Assembly: GCA_003194435.1 (NCBI GenBank)
Contig: PQXC01000007.1
Span: 1-64,000 of the forward strand
DNA: 64,000 nt
Reading direction: 5' to 3'
Source: Candidatus Methanophagaceae archaeon
GTDB lineage: Archaea > Halobacteriota > Syntropharchaeia > Alkanophagales > Methanospirareceae
Shown here: positions 43,661-50,987 of the stretch, piece after piece
Position numbering within the stretch: position 1 is the stretch's first letter
Layout of the letters: each line of letters opens with the position of its first letter
Notes under the pieces: generated by a model
What the model was told of the DNA's origin: nothing
Database searches by the model: none
What the model saw: the letters and a program-made list of their open reading frames with translations, nothing else
Program-made: the position numbers and the translations under genes

Positions 43661-44239
43661 GTGATGGTGGTGGACAGTGCCAATCGTGAGTCGGGGAATG
43701 AGAAAAGAATGAAAGAAGTAGGGGGAGTAAAAGTAAAAGGTCTGCAACAGCAACTGGTGGTCTTCAAGCTTTGCGGTGAGGATTTCGGGGTTGATATCAT
43801 GCAAGTACGTGAGATAATAGGTAAAGAGTCAATTATTTCTGTTCCAAATGCTCCCCCGTTCGTTAAGGGTGTAATAAACCTCAGAGGGCAGATAACGACA
43901 ATTATAGACCTGAAGGAGAAACTGGGACTCGAACTCAATGGTGAAAGCAAAGGTGGAAGTGAAAAAAGTGAAGAACGAGTAATCGTGGTTGAAGATGGTA
44001 GCAATACAGTGGGTATATTGGTGGACGCAGTGACAGAGGTGATGTATCTTGCGGAGAGTGAGATAGACGAGGTGCCACCGATGATCAAACAGAACATGGG
44101 GGCGGAATATCTTATGGGTGTGGGAAAGCTGCCTGATAGACTCCTCATACTGATAGACCTCAAACGTATACTCAACAGTAGCAGTAATAGTAACAGTAGC
44201 AAAGAACGAGAGAGTGAGGAGATGAAAATACTAACATAA
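43661..44239 (+). CDS. cheW: CheW coupling protein
   Basis: A 192-residue CheW that links receptors to the CheA kinase. The SH3-like core is clear: QQQLVVFKLCGEDFGVDIMQ, VREIIGKESIISVPNAPPFV, KGVINLRGQITTIIDLKEKL, and GILVDAVTEVMYLAESEIDE, ending LPDRLLILIDLKRIL. About 25 extra residues precede the domain, and the C terminus ends in a Ser/Asn/Glu tract (SSSNSNSSKERESEE) encoded by AGTAAT-like hexamers. Confidence 0.93.
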   Translation: MMVVDSANRESGNEKRMKEVGGVKVKGLQQQLVVFKLCGEDFGVDIMQVREIIGKESIISVPNAPPFVKGVINLRGQITTIIDLKEKLGLELNGESKGGSEKSEERVIVVEDGSNTVGILVDAVTEVMYLAESEIDEVPPMIKQNMGAEYLMGVGKLPDRLLILIDLKRILNSSSNSNSSKERESEEMKILT

Positions 44240-44258
44240 ATAGGGATAAGGGGGAAAG

Positions 44259-45149
44259 ATGCGATTCCTGTTGCCTGGCGAAACTGATTGGAGAGAAGGG
44301 ACTCTGGTGCTTGAGAACGGCACTCTATATTTCTCAACCGGCGGGCTGAAGACACATACTCTCACTCTCCGCTGGATATCGAGGATAGGGAAGAGGAGTA
44401 AAGGAGATTATTCTATTCCGCTGAGTAGTATAAGGGATGTATTAAGAGAGGATGGTATCCTCAGGATAAAACACACCCGCAAATCGGGGACGGATACGGT
44501 GGAGGTGAAACTCACAGGAGAGGAGCAGGTTCTGAACGATGTGGAACGAGAGCTGGTATTGAAGCTCGATGCAGCCCGGTTCAATATCTACTTCACACAT
44601 GCAGGCGAGGGCGGTGTACTCTCATTAGAGAAGAATATAGAACTGGAGAAAGGACTGCTGAAGATTTCAAACGATGCATTATGGATAATCGGACGCGACA
44701 GCCATAAGAGAATCGGATGGGATGAGATAGTGAATGTGGAACAGAAGAAGCGAAGCATCTACAAGGGTACGGAATACAGTGCCATCTCCATTGACTACTT
44801 TAATGATAAAGGTAATCAGGTCGTATCCTCCATCGTCATCGCCAGAGGTAACACCATGGACATCCTGAAACGGCGTGTGACTGAATTACTGAATGCGTAT
44901 AAGATGGATGAGAAGCTTTCCGATGCCGAGAATCAGATACTCACAATGATGTACGCCGGTGCATTAGACCTCAAACCTACAGCATTTGCTGCCACTGCGG
45001 AGGCGTTCGGGATGAGTGAATCCGAGCTGAAGAACATTCTGTCGCATTTACGGGAGCTGGATATGGTGGATGCAGAGATGAAGGAACTGACACGAAAGGG
45101 CATTAAATATGTAGTTGATCTCTCAAAGGATGGCACCTTTGGTGGTTAG
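44259..45149 (+). CDS. cheF: CheF-type archaeal chemotaxis protein
   Basis: A 296-residue protein of the CheF (DUF439) family, which in haloarchaea links CheY to the archaellum switch (ArlCDE). It starts MRFLLPGETDWREGTLVLEN, has two beta-rich PH-like halves (YSIPLSSIRDVLREDGILRI; KRIGWDEIVNVEQKKRSIYK), and a C-terminal winged helix (FGMSESELKNILSHLRELDM; EMKELTRKGIKYVVDL). This protein is specific to archaea and supports that the operon controls an archaellum, although no archaellum gene is in the window. It lies between cheW and cheY. Confidence 0.9.
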   Translation: MRFLLPGETDWREGTLVLENGTLYFSTGGLKTHTLTLRWISRIGKRSKGDYSIPLSSIRDVLREDGILRIKHTRKSGTDTVEVKLTGEEQVLNDVERELVLKLDAARFNIYFTHAGEGGVLSLEKNIELEKGLLKISNDALWIIGRDSHKRIGWDEIVNVEQKKRSIYKGTEYSAISIDYFNDKGNQVVSSIVIARGNTMDILKRRVTELLNAYKMDEKLSDAENQILTMMYAGALDLKPTAFAATAEAFGMSESELKNILSHLRELDMVDAEMKELTRKGIKYVVDLSKDGTFGG

Positions 45150-45175
45150 GCTTTAAGGATTAAGGAGGTGATAAA

Positions 45176-45538
45176 ATGGCTAAGATTCTGGTCGTTGACG
45201 ACGCCGCCTTTATGCGGTTGATGTTAAAGAATATTCTGGAATCAAATGGTCATGAAGTGGTTGGAGAAGCTGCGGACGGTGTGCAATCACTTGCAAAATA
45301 CGAGCAATTGAAGCCCGACCTTGTGACAATGGATATCGTAATGCCCCAACTCGATGGTATCGAGGCTACAAGAGAGATCATACACAACTATCCTGATGCA
45401 AAGATAATCATGTGCACCGCAGTAGGACAGCAGGCGAAAGTGCTGGAAGCGATGAAAGCGGGTGCTAAGGGTTATATAATTAAGCCTTTCCAGGCTCCCA
45501 AGGTGGTGGAGGAGATAAACAAGGTGCTGAAAGCATGA
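45176..45538 (+). CDS. cheY: Response regulator CheY
   Basis: A 120-residue single receiver domain: KILVVDDAAFMRLMLKNIL with the acidic pocket, KPDLVTMDIVMPQLDGIEAT with the phosphoacceptor Asp in TMDIVMP, MCTAVGQQ with the switch Thr, and GAKGYIIKPFQAPKVV with the conserved Lys. AAGGAGGTGA precedes the ATG. Phosphorylated by CheA, it is expected to act on the archaellum through CheF. Its stop overlaps the cheB start as ATGA. Confidence 0.95.
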   Translation: MAKILVVDDAAFMRLMLKNILESNGHEVVGEAADGVQSLAKYEQLKPDLVTMDIVMPQLDGIEATREIIHNYPDAKIIMCTAVGQQAKVLEAMKAGAKGYIIKPFQAPKVVEEINKVLKA

Positions 45539-46620
45539 AGAGTGTCGGGAATTATAAGAACAAGAACACAGACAGAGGGATAGTGGAGAATAAGGTTATA
45601 AGAGTACTTGTGGTTGATGATTCAGCATTCATGCGCATCCTTATCTCCGATATGCTCAATTCAGAGCCCGGGATAGAGGTTGTGGGAGTGGCGAAGGACG
45701 GTTTTGAAGCCATAGAGAAGACGAAGAGCCTATCGCCTGATGTAATAACGATGGACATGGAGATGCCCAGAATGAATGGTCTGGAAGCGTTGAAACGGAT
45801 AATGGAAGAGAAGTTTACACCGGTGGTGATGCTGAGTGGTATCACAGCGAAGAACGCAGATATAACAGTAGAAGCACTGGCTAATGGTGCATTTGATTTC
45901 GTCCTGAAGCCTTCGGGAACGCTATCACTGGACATAGATAAGGTAAGAGAAGAGCTGATAGCGAAGATAAAGAGTGCATATAGTGCATACTATTATGATA
46001 AGGTTTTCTGGGAGCCGCATGAATATGTGGCAGAACCGGGTATGGCGGAACCGGGAAGAAGGAGCAGGAAGGTGGTCGTCATTGGGGCGTCAACTGGTGG
46101 TCCGAAATCACTGGTGGCAATCTTCTCTGCGTTACCTCCTATACCCGCCGGAATACTCGTAGTTCAGCACATGCCCCCTCACTTCACCAGGTCGCTTGCC
46201 GAACGATTGGATAAGCACTCGGAGCTGCAAGTCCGAGAAGCGGTGGAGGGTGACGAGATACAGGATGGCAAGGCACTCGTTGCTCCCGGCGATTTCCACA
46301 TGACTGTGAATAATGATGGCAGGATACACCTGAACAGGGGTCCGCGGGTAAATGCTATCAGACCTTCTGTTGATGTCACCATGAAATCGGTAGCCATGAC
46401 CTATGGATGCGATTCGCTTGGCGTTTTACTGACTGGCATGGGTAAAGACGGTGCGGAGGGAATGAAGGCGATAAAAGAACATGGAGGCAAGACAATCGCA
46501 TGTGATGAACGAACTTCTATCATCTTCGGTATGCCCCGTGAGGCGATAAAACTCGGCTGTGTAGACAGGATTCTGCCTCTGGATGAGATTGCAGCGGCAA
46601 TAACGGAGGAGGTAGTATGA
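45535..46620 (+). CDS. cheB: Chemotaxis methylesterase CheB
   Basis: A 361-residue two-domain protein. The receiver domain starts at VIRVLVVDDSAFMRILISDM and has the phosphoacceptor in VITMDMEMPRMNGLEAL. The C-terminal methylesterase domain contains VVVIGASTGGPKSLVAI with the catalytic Ser, VVQHMPPHFTRSLAERLD with the catalytic His, and LTGMGKDGAEGMKAI with the catalytic Asp. It removes methyl groups from receptor glutamates and may deamidate glutamines. No cheR methyltransferase lies in the operon, which is unusual given an intact cheB. Confidence 0.95.
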   Translation: MKSVGNYKNKNTDRGIVENKVIRVLVVDDSAFMRILISDMLNSEPGIEVVGVAKDGFEAIEKTKSLSPDVITMDMEMPRMNGLEALKRIMEEKFTPVVMLSGITAKNADITVEALANGAFDFVLKPSGTLSLDIDKVREELIAKIKSAYSAYYYDKVFWEPHEYVAEPGMAEPGRRSRKVVVIGASTGGPKSLVAIFSALPPIPAGILVVQHMPPHFTRSLAERLDKHSELQVREAVEGDEIQDGKALVAPGDFHMTVNNDGRIHLNRGPRVNAIRPSVDVTMKSVAMTYGCDSLGVLLTGMGKDGAEGMKAIKEHGGKTIACDERTSIIFGMPREAIKLGCVDRILPLDEIAAAITEEVV

Positions 46621-46623
46621 GCT

Positions 46624-48501
46624 ATGAGCACTGAGACTGATATGGATAGGGATATAGATGTAACGAGATACAGGGATGCATTTCTGGAGGAGACGAAAGA
46701 GCACTTACAAACGCTTACAGAATCACTCATCGAACTTGAAAATGCCGATGATGCATTAGAGCAGGAGTTGCTAAACAGGGCTTTTCGCGCTGCACATACC
46801 ATCAAGGGTATGTCCGCTTCGATGGGGTTCAGGAATATGGAGCAAATGTGCCACTCACTGGAAGATATACTGGATGCACTGAGGAATGGCAACGGGAATG
46901 TAACACCTGATGTGATTGATTTATTACTGCGGTACACAACGAAGCTGGAAGAAGCGGTCACCAGAATTGAGGATACCGGGAATGACAATGGTAGTGCAAA
47001 GCGAGAAAAGAGAGGGTATGAGATAAGGGTGTTACTGGATAGGGCATGTGAATTCAGAGGTGTGAGAGGTTTCCTTGTATTAAAGAATCTCGAAGAGATT
47101 GGAGAGATTATAGAGACTGTACCATCACGTGAGGATATAGAAGATGGCAGGTTTGAATATGAATTCAGGGTTCTTCTCTCTACAGAAGATGGTGAGGAAG
47201 CGATAAAGGATGCTCTCAGTGCCATTGCGGAAATAAAGAATGTAGAGATATCAAAGCCAAATTTGAATTTAGAAAAAGAGCAGGGCTTGAAGGCAGGAGG
47301 TGATAAAGATAAGAACAAGGCTAAAAATAAGAATAAAGAATCAGGCATGAAGAGTCTCAGAATAAGTACGGACAAGCTGGATAAAGTGGTTAACCTTGTG
47401 GGTGAACTGGTGATAAACAAGAGCAGGCTTGCTCAACTGGGCACCGTGTACAAAATAGAGGAGCTGGACAGTACGATGGCAATAGTGGGGAGGACGATAA
47501 GTGACCTCCAATACGAGGTTACACAGATGCGGATGATACCTGTGGGATATGTCTTCAATCGTTTTCCAAAGCTTGTTCGAGATCTCTATCGCACATTGGG
47601 AAAGGAAATCGAGTTTGTGGTAGAAGGAAAGGAGATAGAACTCGATAAGACCATTCTGGAGGAGATAGCAGACCCCATAGTACACCTGATCAGGAACGCT
47701 GTGGACCATGGCATAGAAAGTCCGGAGGAACGCGAGAAGAAAGGGAAGAAGAGAAAGGGCACAATCAAGCTGAAGGCGAAGCGTGAAACTGCACATGTAA
47801 TAATAAGTGTGGAGGATGACGGCAGAGGTATAGATGTAGCGAAACTGAGAGCCATTGCGGTTGCGAGAGGGCTGATAACAGCCGATGAAGCTGCCAGGCT
47901 CAGTGATGAAGAGGCTTTAAATCTCATCTTCATGCCCGGGTTCAGCACTGCGGAATCGACAACGGAGATATCAGGGCGAGGAGTGGGAATGGATGTGGTG
48001 AAAGCGAAAGTAGAGATGTTGAATGGTAGCGTGGAGATAAAAACGATGAAGAATGAGGGCACGCGGGTATTATTGAAGCTACCTCTTACCACTGCTATCA
48101 TTCGTGCATTGATTGTGGAAGTATGTGGCAGGAAATTCGCCATTCCGTTATCAAATGTATGTGAGATCGCAGGCATTACACAGGCGGAGATGAAGAGCGT
48201 GACGGGCAAAGAGGTATTAATACTCCGTGACTCCGTTCTACCACTTTTTAGGCTTCATTCACTCTTCGGGCAGAAAATGGACGGAAAACGGCTCGTGGCG
48301 GTGGTAGTGGAGAGAGCGGAAGGGCGAATCGGTCTGGTGGTGGATGCAGCATTGGGGCAGCAGGAGATAGTGGTAAAACCGCCAGGCGAGCATTTGCAGA
48401 GTGTACTGGGACTTGGTGGCTTCACTATCACAGGAGATGGCAGTGTCATTCCAATACTGGATATATCCTCATTAAGTTTAAGGTCGGATGTGGGGCAATG
48501 A
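46624..48501 (+). CDS. cheA: Chemotaxis histidine kinase CheA
   Basis: A 625-residue kinase with the P1 HPt domain (RAFRAAHTIKGMSASMGF, phosphorylated His), a P2-like segment (about 140-215), and a Lys/Asn linker (DKDKNKAKNKNKESG) encoded by AATAAG-like hexamers. The P3 dimerisation helices (KLDKVVNLVGELVINKSRLA), the P4 ATPase (HLIRNAVDHGIE N box; VEDDGRGIDV and ISGRGVGMDVV G boxes) and the P5 CheW-like domain (VCGRKFAIPLSNVCEIAGI) follow. Autophosphorylation is controlled by the receptor through CheW and feeds CheY and CheB. Its stop overlaps the cheC start. Confidence 0.96.
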   Translation: MSTETDMDRDIDVTRYRDAFLEETKEHLQTLTESLIELENADDALEQELLNRAFRAAHTIKGMSASMGFRNMEQMCHSLEDILDALRNGNGNVTPDVIDLLLRYTTKLEEAVTRIEDTGNDNGSAKREKRGYEIRVLLDRACEFRGVRGFLVLKNLEEIGEIIETVPSREDIEDGRFEYEFRVLLSTEDGEEAIKDALSAIAEIKNVEISKPNLNLEKEQGLKAGGDKDKNKAKNKNKESGMKSLRISTDKLDKVVNLVGELVINKSRLAQLGTVYKIEELDSTMAIVGRTISDLQYEVTQMRMIPVGYVFNRFPKLVRDLYRTLGKEIEFVVEGKEIELDKTILEEIADPIVHLIRNAVDHGIESPEEREKKGKKRKGTIKLKAKRETAHVIISVEDDGRGIDVAKLRAIAVARGLITADEAARLSDEEALNLIFMPGFSTAESTTEISGRGVGMDVVKAKVEMLNGSVEIKTMKNEGTRVLLKLPLTTAIIRALIVEVCGRKFAIPLSNVCEIAGITQAEMKSVTGKEVLILRDSVLPLFRLHSLFGQKMDGKRLVAVVVERAEGRIGLVVDAALGQQEIVVKPPGEHLQSVLGLGGFTITGDGSVIPILDISSLSLRSDVGQ

Positions 48502-49211
48502 GAGAAAGAAGAGATATGCTGGAACTGAGCACTTTTCAACGTGACGCACTGAACGAGCTTGGGAATATAGCATCATGTCATGCTGTGACTGCACTGGCGG
48601 AGATGATAGGCGTGACGATAGAGATAGCGGTGCCGAAAGTGGAAGTGGTGGCGATAGAGGAGCTACAGCGCTTGATAGACCAGGATAAGATAGTAGCAGG
48701 TATATTGGTGGAGCTTGAAGGAGACTTATCAGGCTATTTGCAGGTACTCTTTCCCGCACGTAGTGCTTTCACGCTTGTTGATATGCTCATGGGCAGAACG
48801 AACGGCGATACAAAGAGTATAGAAACAGATATGGAGCGATCAGCATTGATGGAGACGGGTAATATACTGGCATCTTCGTTCTGCAGTGCAATAGCAGACT
48901 TCTTCCACACAACGCTCATGCCCACACCTCCATCTTTTGCATTTGATATGATGGGTGCAATGGTGGAGAATGCGATAATCGCAGTTGCACAGATGCAGAT
49001 GACAGACCAGATAATTCTATTCAGGTGTGACTTTAAAGATGAGAAAGAATTAACGATCCATGGTTATATATTGATGTTTCCGAGTTTTGATGCAGTAAAG
49101 AGGATTCTATCAGTGCTTCAAGGGATGGTGGGAGATGGGGATAGAGATAGCGGTGCCGAAAGTGGAAGTGGTGGCGATAGAGGAGCTACAGCGCTTGATA
49201 GACCAGGATAA
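48498..49211 (+). CDS. cheC: CheC phosphatase, first copy with altered C terminus
   Basis: A 237-residue CheC, which dephosphorylates CheY-P and is regulated by CheD. Both active-site helices are present: ALNELGNIASCHAVTALAEM and RSALMETGNILASSFCSAIA, each with the E-x2-N motif. After SVLQGMVGDG the frame reads through the start of a tandem repeat in a shifted frame, adding about 24 aberrant residues (DRDSGAESGSGGDRG...), because the 523-bp duplication is not a multiple of three. The normal end, as seen in copy 2, would be GDGEG. It is probably still functional. Confidence 0.9.
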   Translation: MRERRDMLELSTFQRDALNELGNIASCHAVTALAEMIGVTIEIAVPKVEVVAIEELQRLIDQDKIVAGILVELEGDLSGYLQVLFPARSAFTLVDMLMGRTNGDTKSIETDMERSALMETGNILASSFCSAIADFFHTTLMPTPPSFAFDMMGAMVENAIIAVAQMQMTDQIILFRCDFKDEKELTIHGYILMFPSFDAVKRILSVLQGMVGDGDRDSGAESGSGGDRGATALDRPG

Positions 49212-49663
49212 GATAGTAGCGGGTATATTGGTGGAGCTTGAAGGGGACTTATCAGGCTATTTGCAGGTACTCTTTCCCGCACGTAGTGCTTTCACGCTTG
49301 TTGATATGCTCATGGGCAGAACGAACGGCGATACAAAGAGTATAGAGACAGATATGGAGCGATCGGCATTGATGGAGACGGGTAATATACTGGCATCTTC
49401 GTTCTGCAGTGCAATAGCAGACTTCTTCCACACAACGCTCATGCCCACACCTCCATCTTTTGCATTTGATATGATGGGTGCGATGGTGGAGAATGCGATA
49501 ATCGCAGTTGCACAGATGCAGATGACAGACCAGATAATTCTATTCAGGTGTGACTTTAAAGATGAGAAAGAATTAACGATCCGTGGTTATATATTGATGT
49601 TTCCGAGTTTTGATGCGGTAAAGAGGATTCTATCAGTGCTTCAAGGGATGGTGGGAGATGGGG
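48618..49663 (+). repeat. 523-bp tandem duplication within cheC
   Basis: Bases 48618-49140 are repeated at 49141-49663. I count seven mismatches, at copy-1 positions 48698, 48722, 48824, 48842, 48959, 49060 and 49094; each is A in copy 1 and G in copy 2. Six are synonymous third-codon changes and one changes His to Arg. The repeat starts within ATAGAGATAGCGG and ends at GGAGATGGGGA, a partial match that could have seeded the event. Confidence 0.95.
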
Positions 49664-49671
49664 AAGGATAG
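49135..49671 (+). CDS. cheC: CheC, partial second copy with one active site
   Basis: A 178-residue frame that begins ATGGGG at the duplication junction (MGIEIAVPKVEVVAIEELQR) and continues in the correct CheC frame to GDGEG. It lacks the first active-site helix (NELGNIASC) but keeps the second (METGNILASSFCSAIADF). Natural one-site CheC/CheX-like proteins exist, so it could be active, but it arose by local duplication and may be a passenger. GGTGGGAGATG precedes the start as a possible ribosome-binding site. Its end overlaps the cheD start. Confidence 0.75.
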   Translation: MGIEIAVPKVEVVAIEELQRLIDQDKIVAGILVELEGDLSGYLQVLFPARSAFTLVDMLMGRTNGDTKSIETDMERSALMETGNILASSFCSAIADFFHTTLMPTPPSFAFDMMGAMVENAIIAVAQMQMTDQIILFRCDFKDEKELTIRGYILMFPSFDAVKRILSVLQGMVGDGEG

Positions 49672-50140
49672 TTATTACGTGGGTATAGGTGAGATGAAGG
49701 TGACACATAATCCGCATCAGTTGATAATAATGGGGCTCGGGTCCTGCATAGGGCTTGCACTCTATGACCGTAATGCGAAGGTTGGAGGGATGGCACACAT
49801 AATGCTACCAGAAAGTGCAGGCAGATGTAGATGTAGCACGAAGCGGAGTTGCAAATTTGCAGATAGAGCGGTGCCAATACTGGTAGATGAAATGTTACGA
49901 CACAATGCAGCTAAGAGCCGAATGGTAGCAAAGCTCGCTGGTGGTGCATCACTTTTCACAACGATGGACACATTACGAATAGGAGAAAAGAACGCGGAAA
50001 TGGTGAAGGAGAAGCTGAGGCAGGAAGGTATAAAGGTGGTTGCGGAAGATACGGGCGGTAATTACGCACGAACCATCAAGCTTGACACCTGCACGGGGAG
50101 ATTGAGCGTGAAGACGAAGGATGGGGTACGGGTTATATAA
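49658..50140 (+). CDS. cheD: Chemoreceptor glutamine deamidase CheD
   Basis: A 160-residue CheD, which deamidates receptor glutamines and binds and stimulates CheC. The catalytic Cys is in IIMGLGSCIGLALYDRNA and the His in GGMAHIMLPES, with AKLAGGASLFTTMDTLRIGE and the DTGGNYARTIKLDTCTG end region conserved. It has a Cys-rich insertion (GRCRCSTKRSCKFAD) near residue 57-70 that is not part of most CheD proteins and might bind metal. It is the last gene of the operon. Confidence 0.92.
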   Translation: MGKDSYYVGIGEMKVTHNPHQLIIMGLGSCIGLALYDRNAKVGGMAHIMLPESAGRCRCSTKRSCKFADRAVPILVDEMLRHNAAKSRMVAKLAGGASLFTTMDTLRIGEKNAEMVKEKLRQEGIKVVAEDTGGNYARTIKLDTCTGRLSVKTKDGVRVI

Positions 50141-50162
50141 TAATCCTCTAATTAAGTCAAAT

Positions 50163-50975
50163 CTAATCTTCTCTTCTTCTGTTTCTGTCTCTGTCTCTGT
50201 TTCTGCTCATGCTTCTCACGCATTTTACCGCTATGGTCGCAGCGCCTACGCCATTGTCTATATTTACCACCGCCAATCCGGGCGAGCAGCTCTGTAACAT
50301 GGATAGAAGCGCAGCAACACCCTTACCACCAAGACCATAGCCAACGGATGTTGGTACCCCTATCACAGGCACATCCACAAGGCTCGCCACCACCGAAGGT
50401 AATGCACCATCCATACCAGCAACCACGATTATCACTGCCACATTTGCCTCAATAAAGTGCTCAAGTGGCTCCGACAACCTGTGTATGCCCGCAATGCCCA
50501 CATCATATGCCTTCAGCACTTCGCAACCGCAAGCCTCAGCAACCATTCTTGCCTCCTCCGCGATCGGGATATCAGCAGTACCAGCCGCGATAAGACCTAT
50601 TCTGCCAAATTTATGCCTGGAGGACTCATAGTCCGCTTTCTTCACCAGGATCATCTTCGCTAACCCGTTATGGTCAACCACAAAACCTTCTTTTCCTAAT
50701 CGCGTCGCTATCTCCTCTGCAACATTATCATCCAGCACCCGGCTTATCAATGCGAAACCCTGCTCTCTCGCGAGTGTAATGGCAATTTCAATCACTTCAT
50801 CACTCCTCTTACCCTCGGCGAGGATTATCTCTGGAATACCAGTTCTGTGTGCTCTATCGGTATCTACTCTGGCAAAGTCCCCTACCGCTCTTATACCTCT
50901 CAATTTCAGTGCCCTCGATGCCGCCTCTATGCTTAGCTCACCAGTTGCAACTCGCTTCAGTATCTCCTGCATCAC
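50163..50975 (-). CDS. larB: LarB-type PurE-like carboxylase
   Basis: A 270-residue protein with a N-terminal helical part (LSIEAASRALKLRGIRAVGD) and a PurE-like C-terminal domain: GLIAAGTADIPIAEEARMVA, AGIHRLSEPLEHF, VAGMDGALPSVVASLVDVP, VIGVPTSVGYGLGGKGVAAL, and VVNIDNGVGAATIAV. LarB carboxylates and hydrolyses nicotinic acid adenine dinucleotide, starting the nickel-pincer cofactor. The partner genes larC and larE are not in the window. The end is a basic, low-complexity SRNRDRDRNRRRED tract from GACAGA-like hexamers. It fits the window's nickel theme. Confidence 0.9.
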   Translation of the reverse strand: MMQEILKRVATGELSIEAASRALKLRGIRAVGDFARVDTDRAHRTGIPEIILAEGKRSDEVIEIAITLAREQGFALISRVLDDNVAEEIATRLGKEGFVVDHNGLAKMILVKKADYESSRHKFGRIGLIAAGTADIPIAEEARMVAEACGCEVLKAYDVGIAGIHRLSEPLEHFIEANVAVIIVVAGMDGALPSVVASLVDVPVIGVPTSVGYGLGGKGVAALLSMLQSCSPGLAVVNIDNGVGAATIAVKCVRSMSRNRDRDRNRRRED

Positions 50976-50987
50976 CCTGCCCCTACC

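Noticed and set aside
46401..47420. 339-codon antisense frame across cheB and cheA
   Set aside because: Serine-rich low-complexity translation of the complementary strand of two well-supported genes.
48618..49663. Diversity-generating retroelement as cause of the one-directional A/G differences in cheC
   Set aside because: DGRs replace adenines with any base and target codons that change residues; here all changes are A to G, six are silent, and no DGR-type RT or template/variable repeat pair is present.
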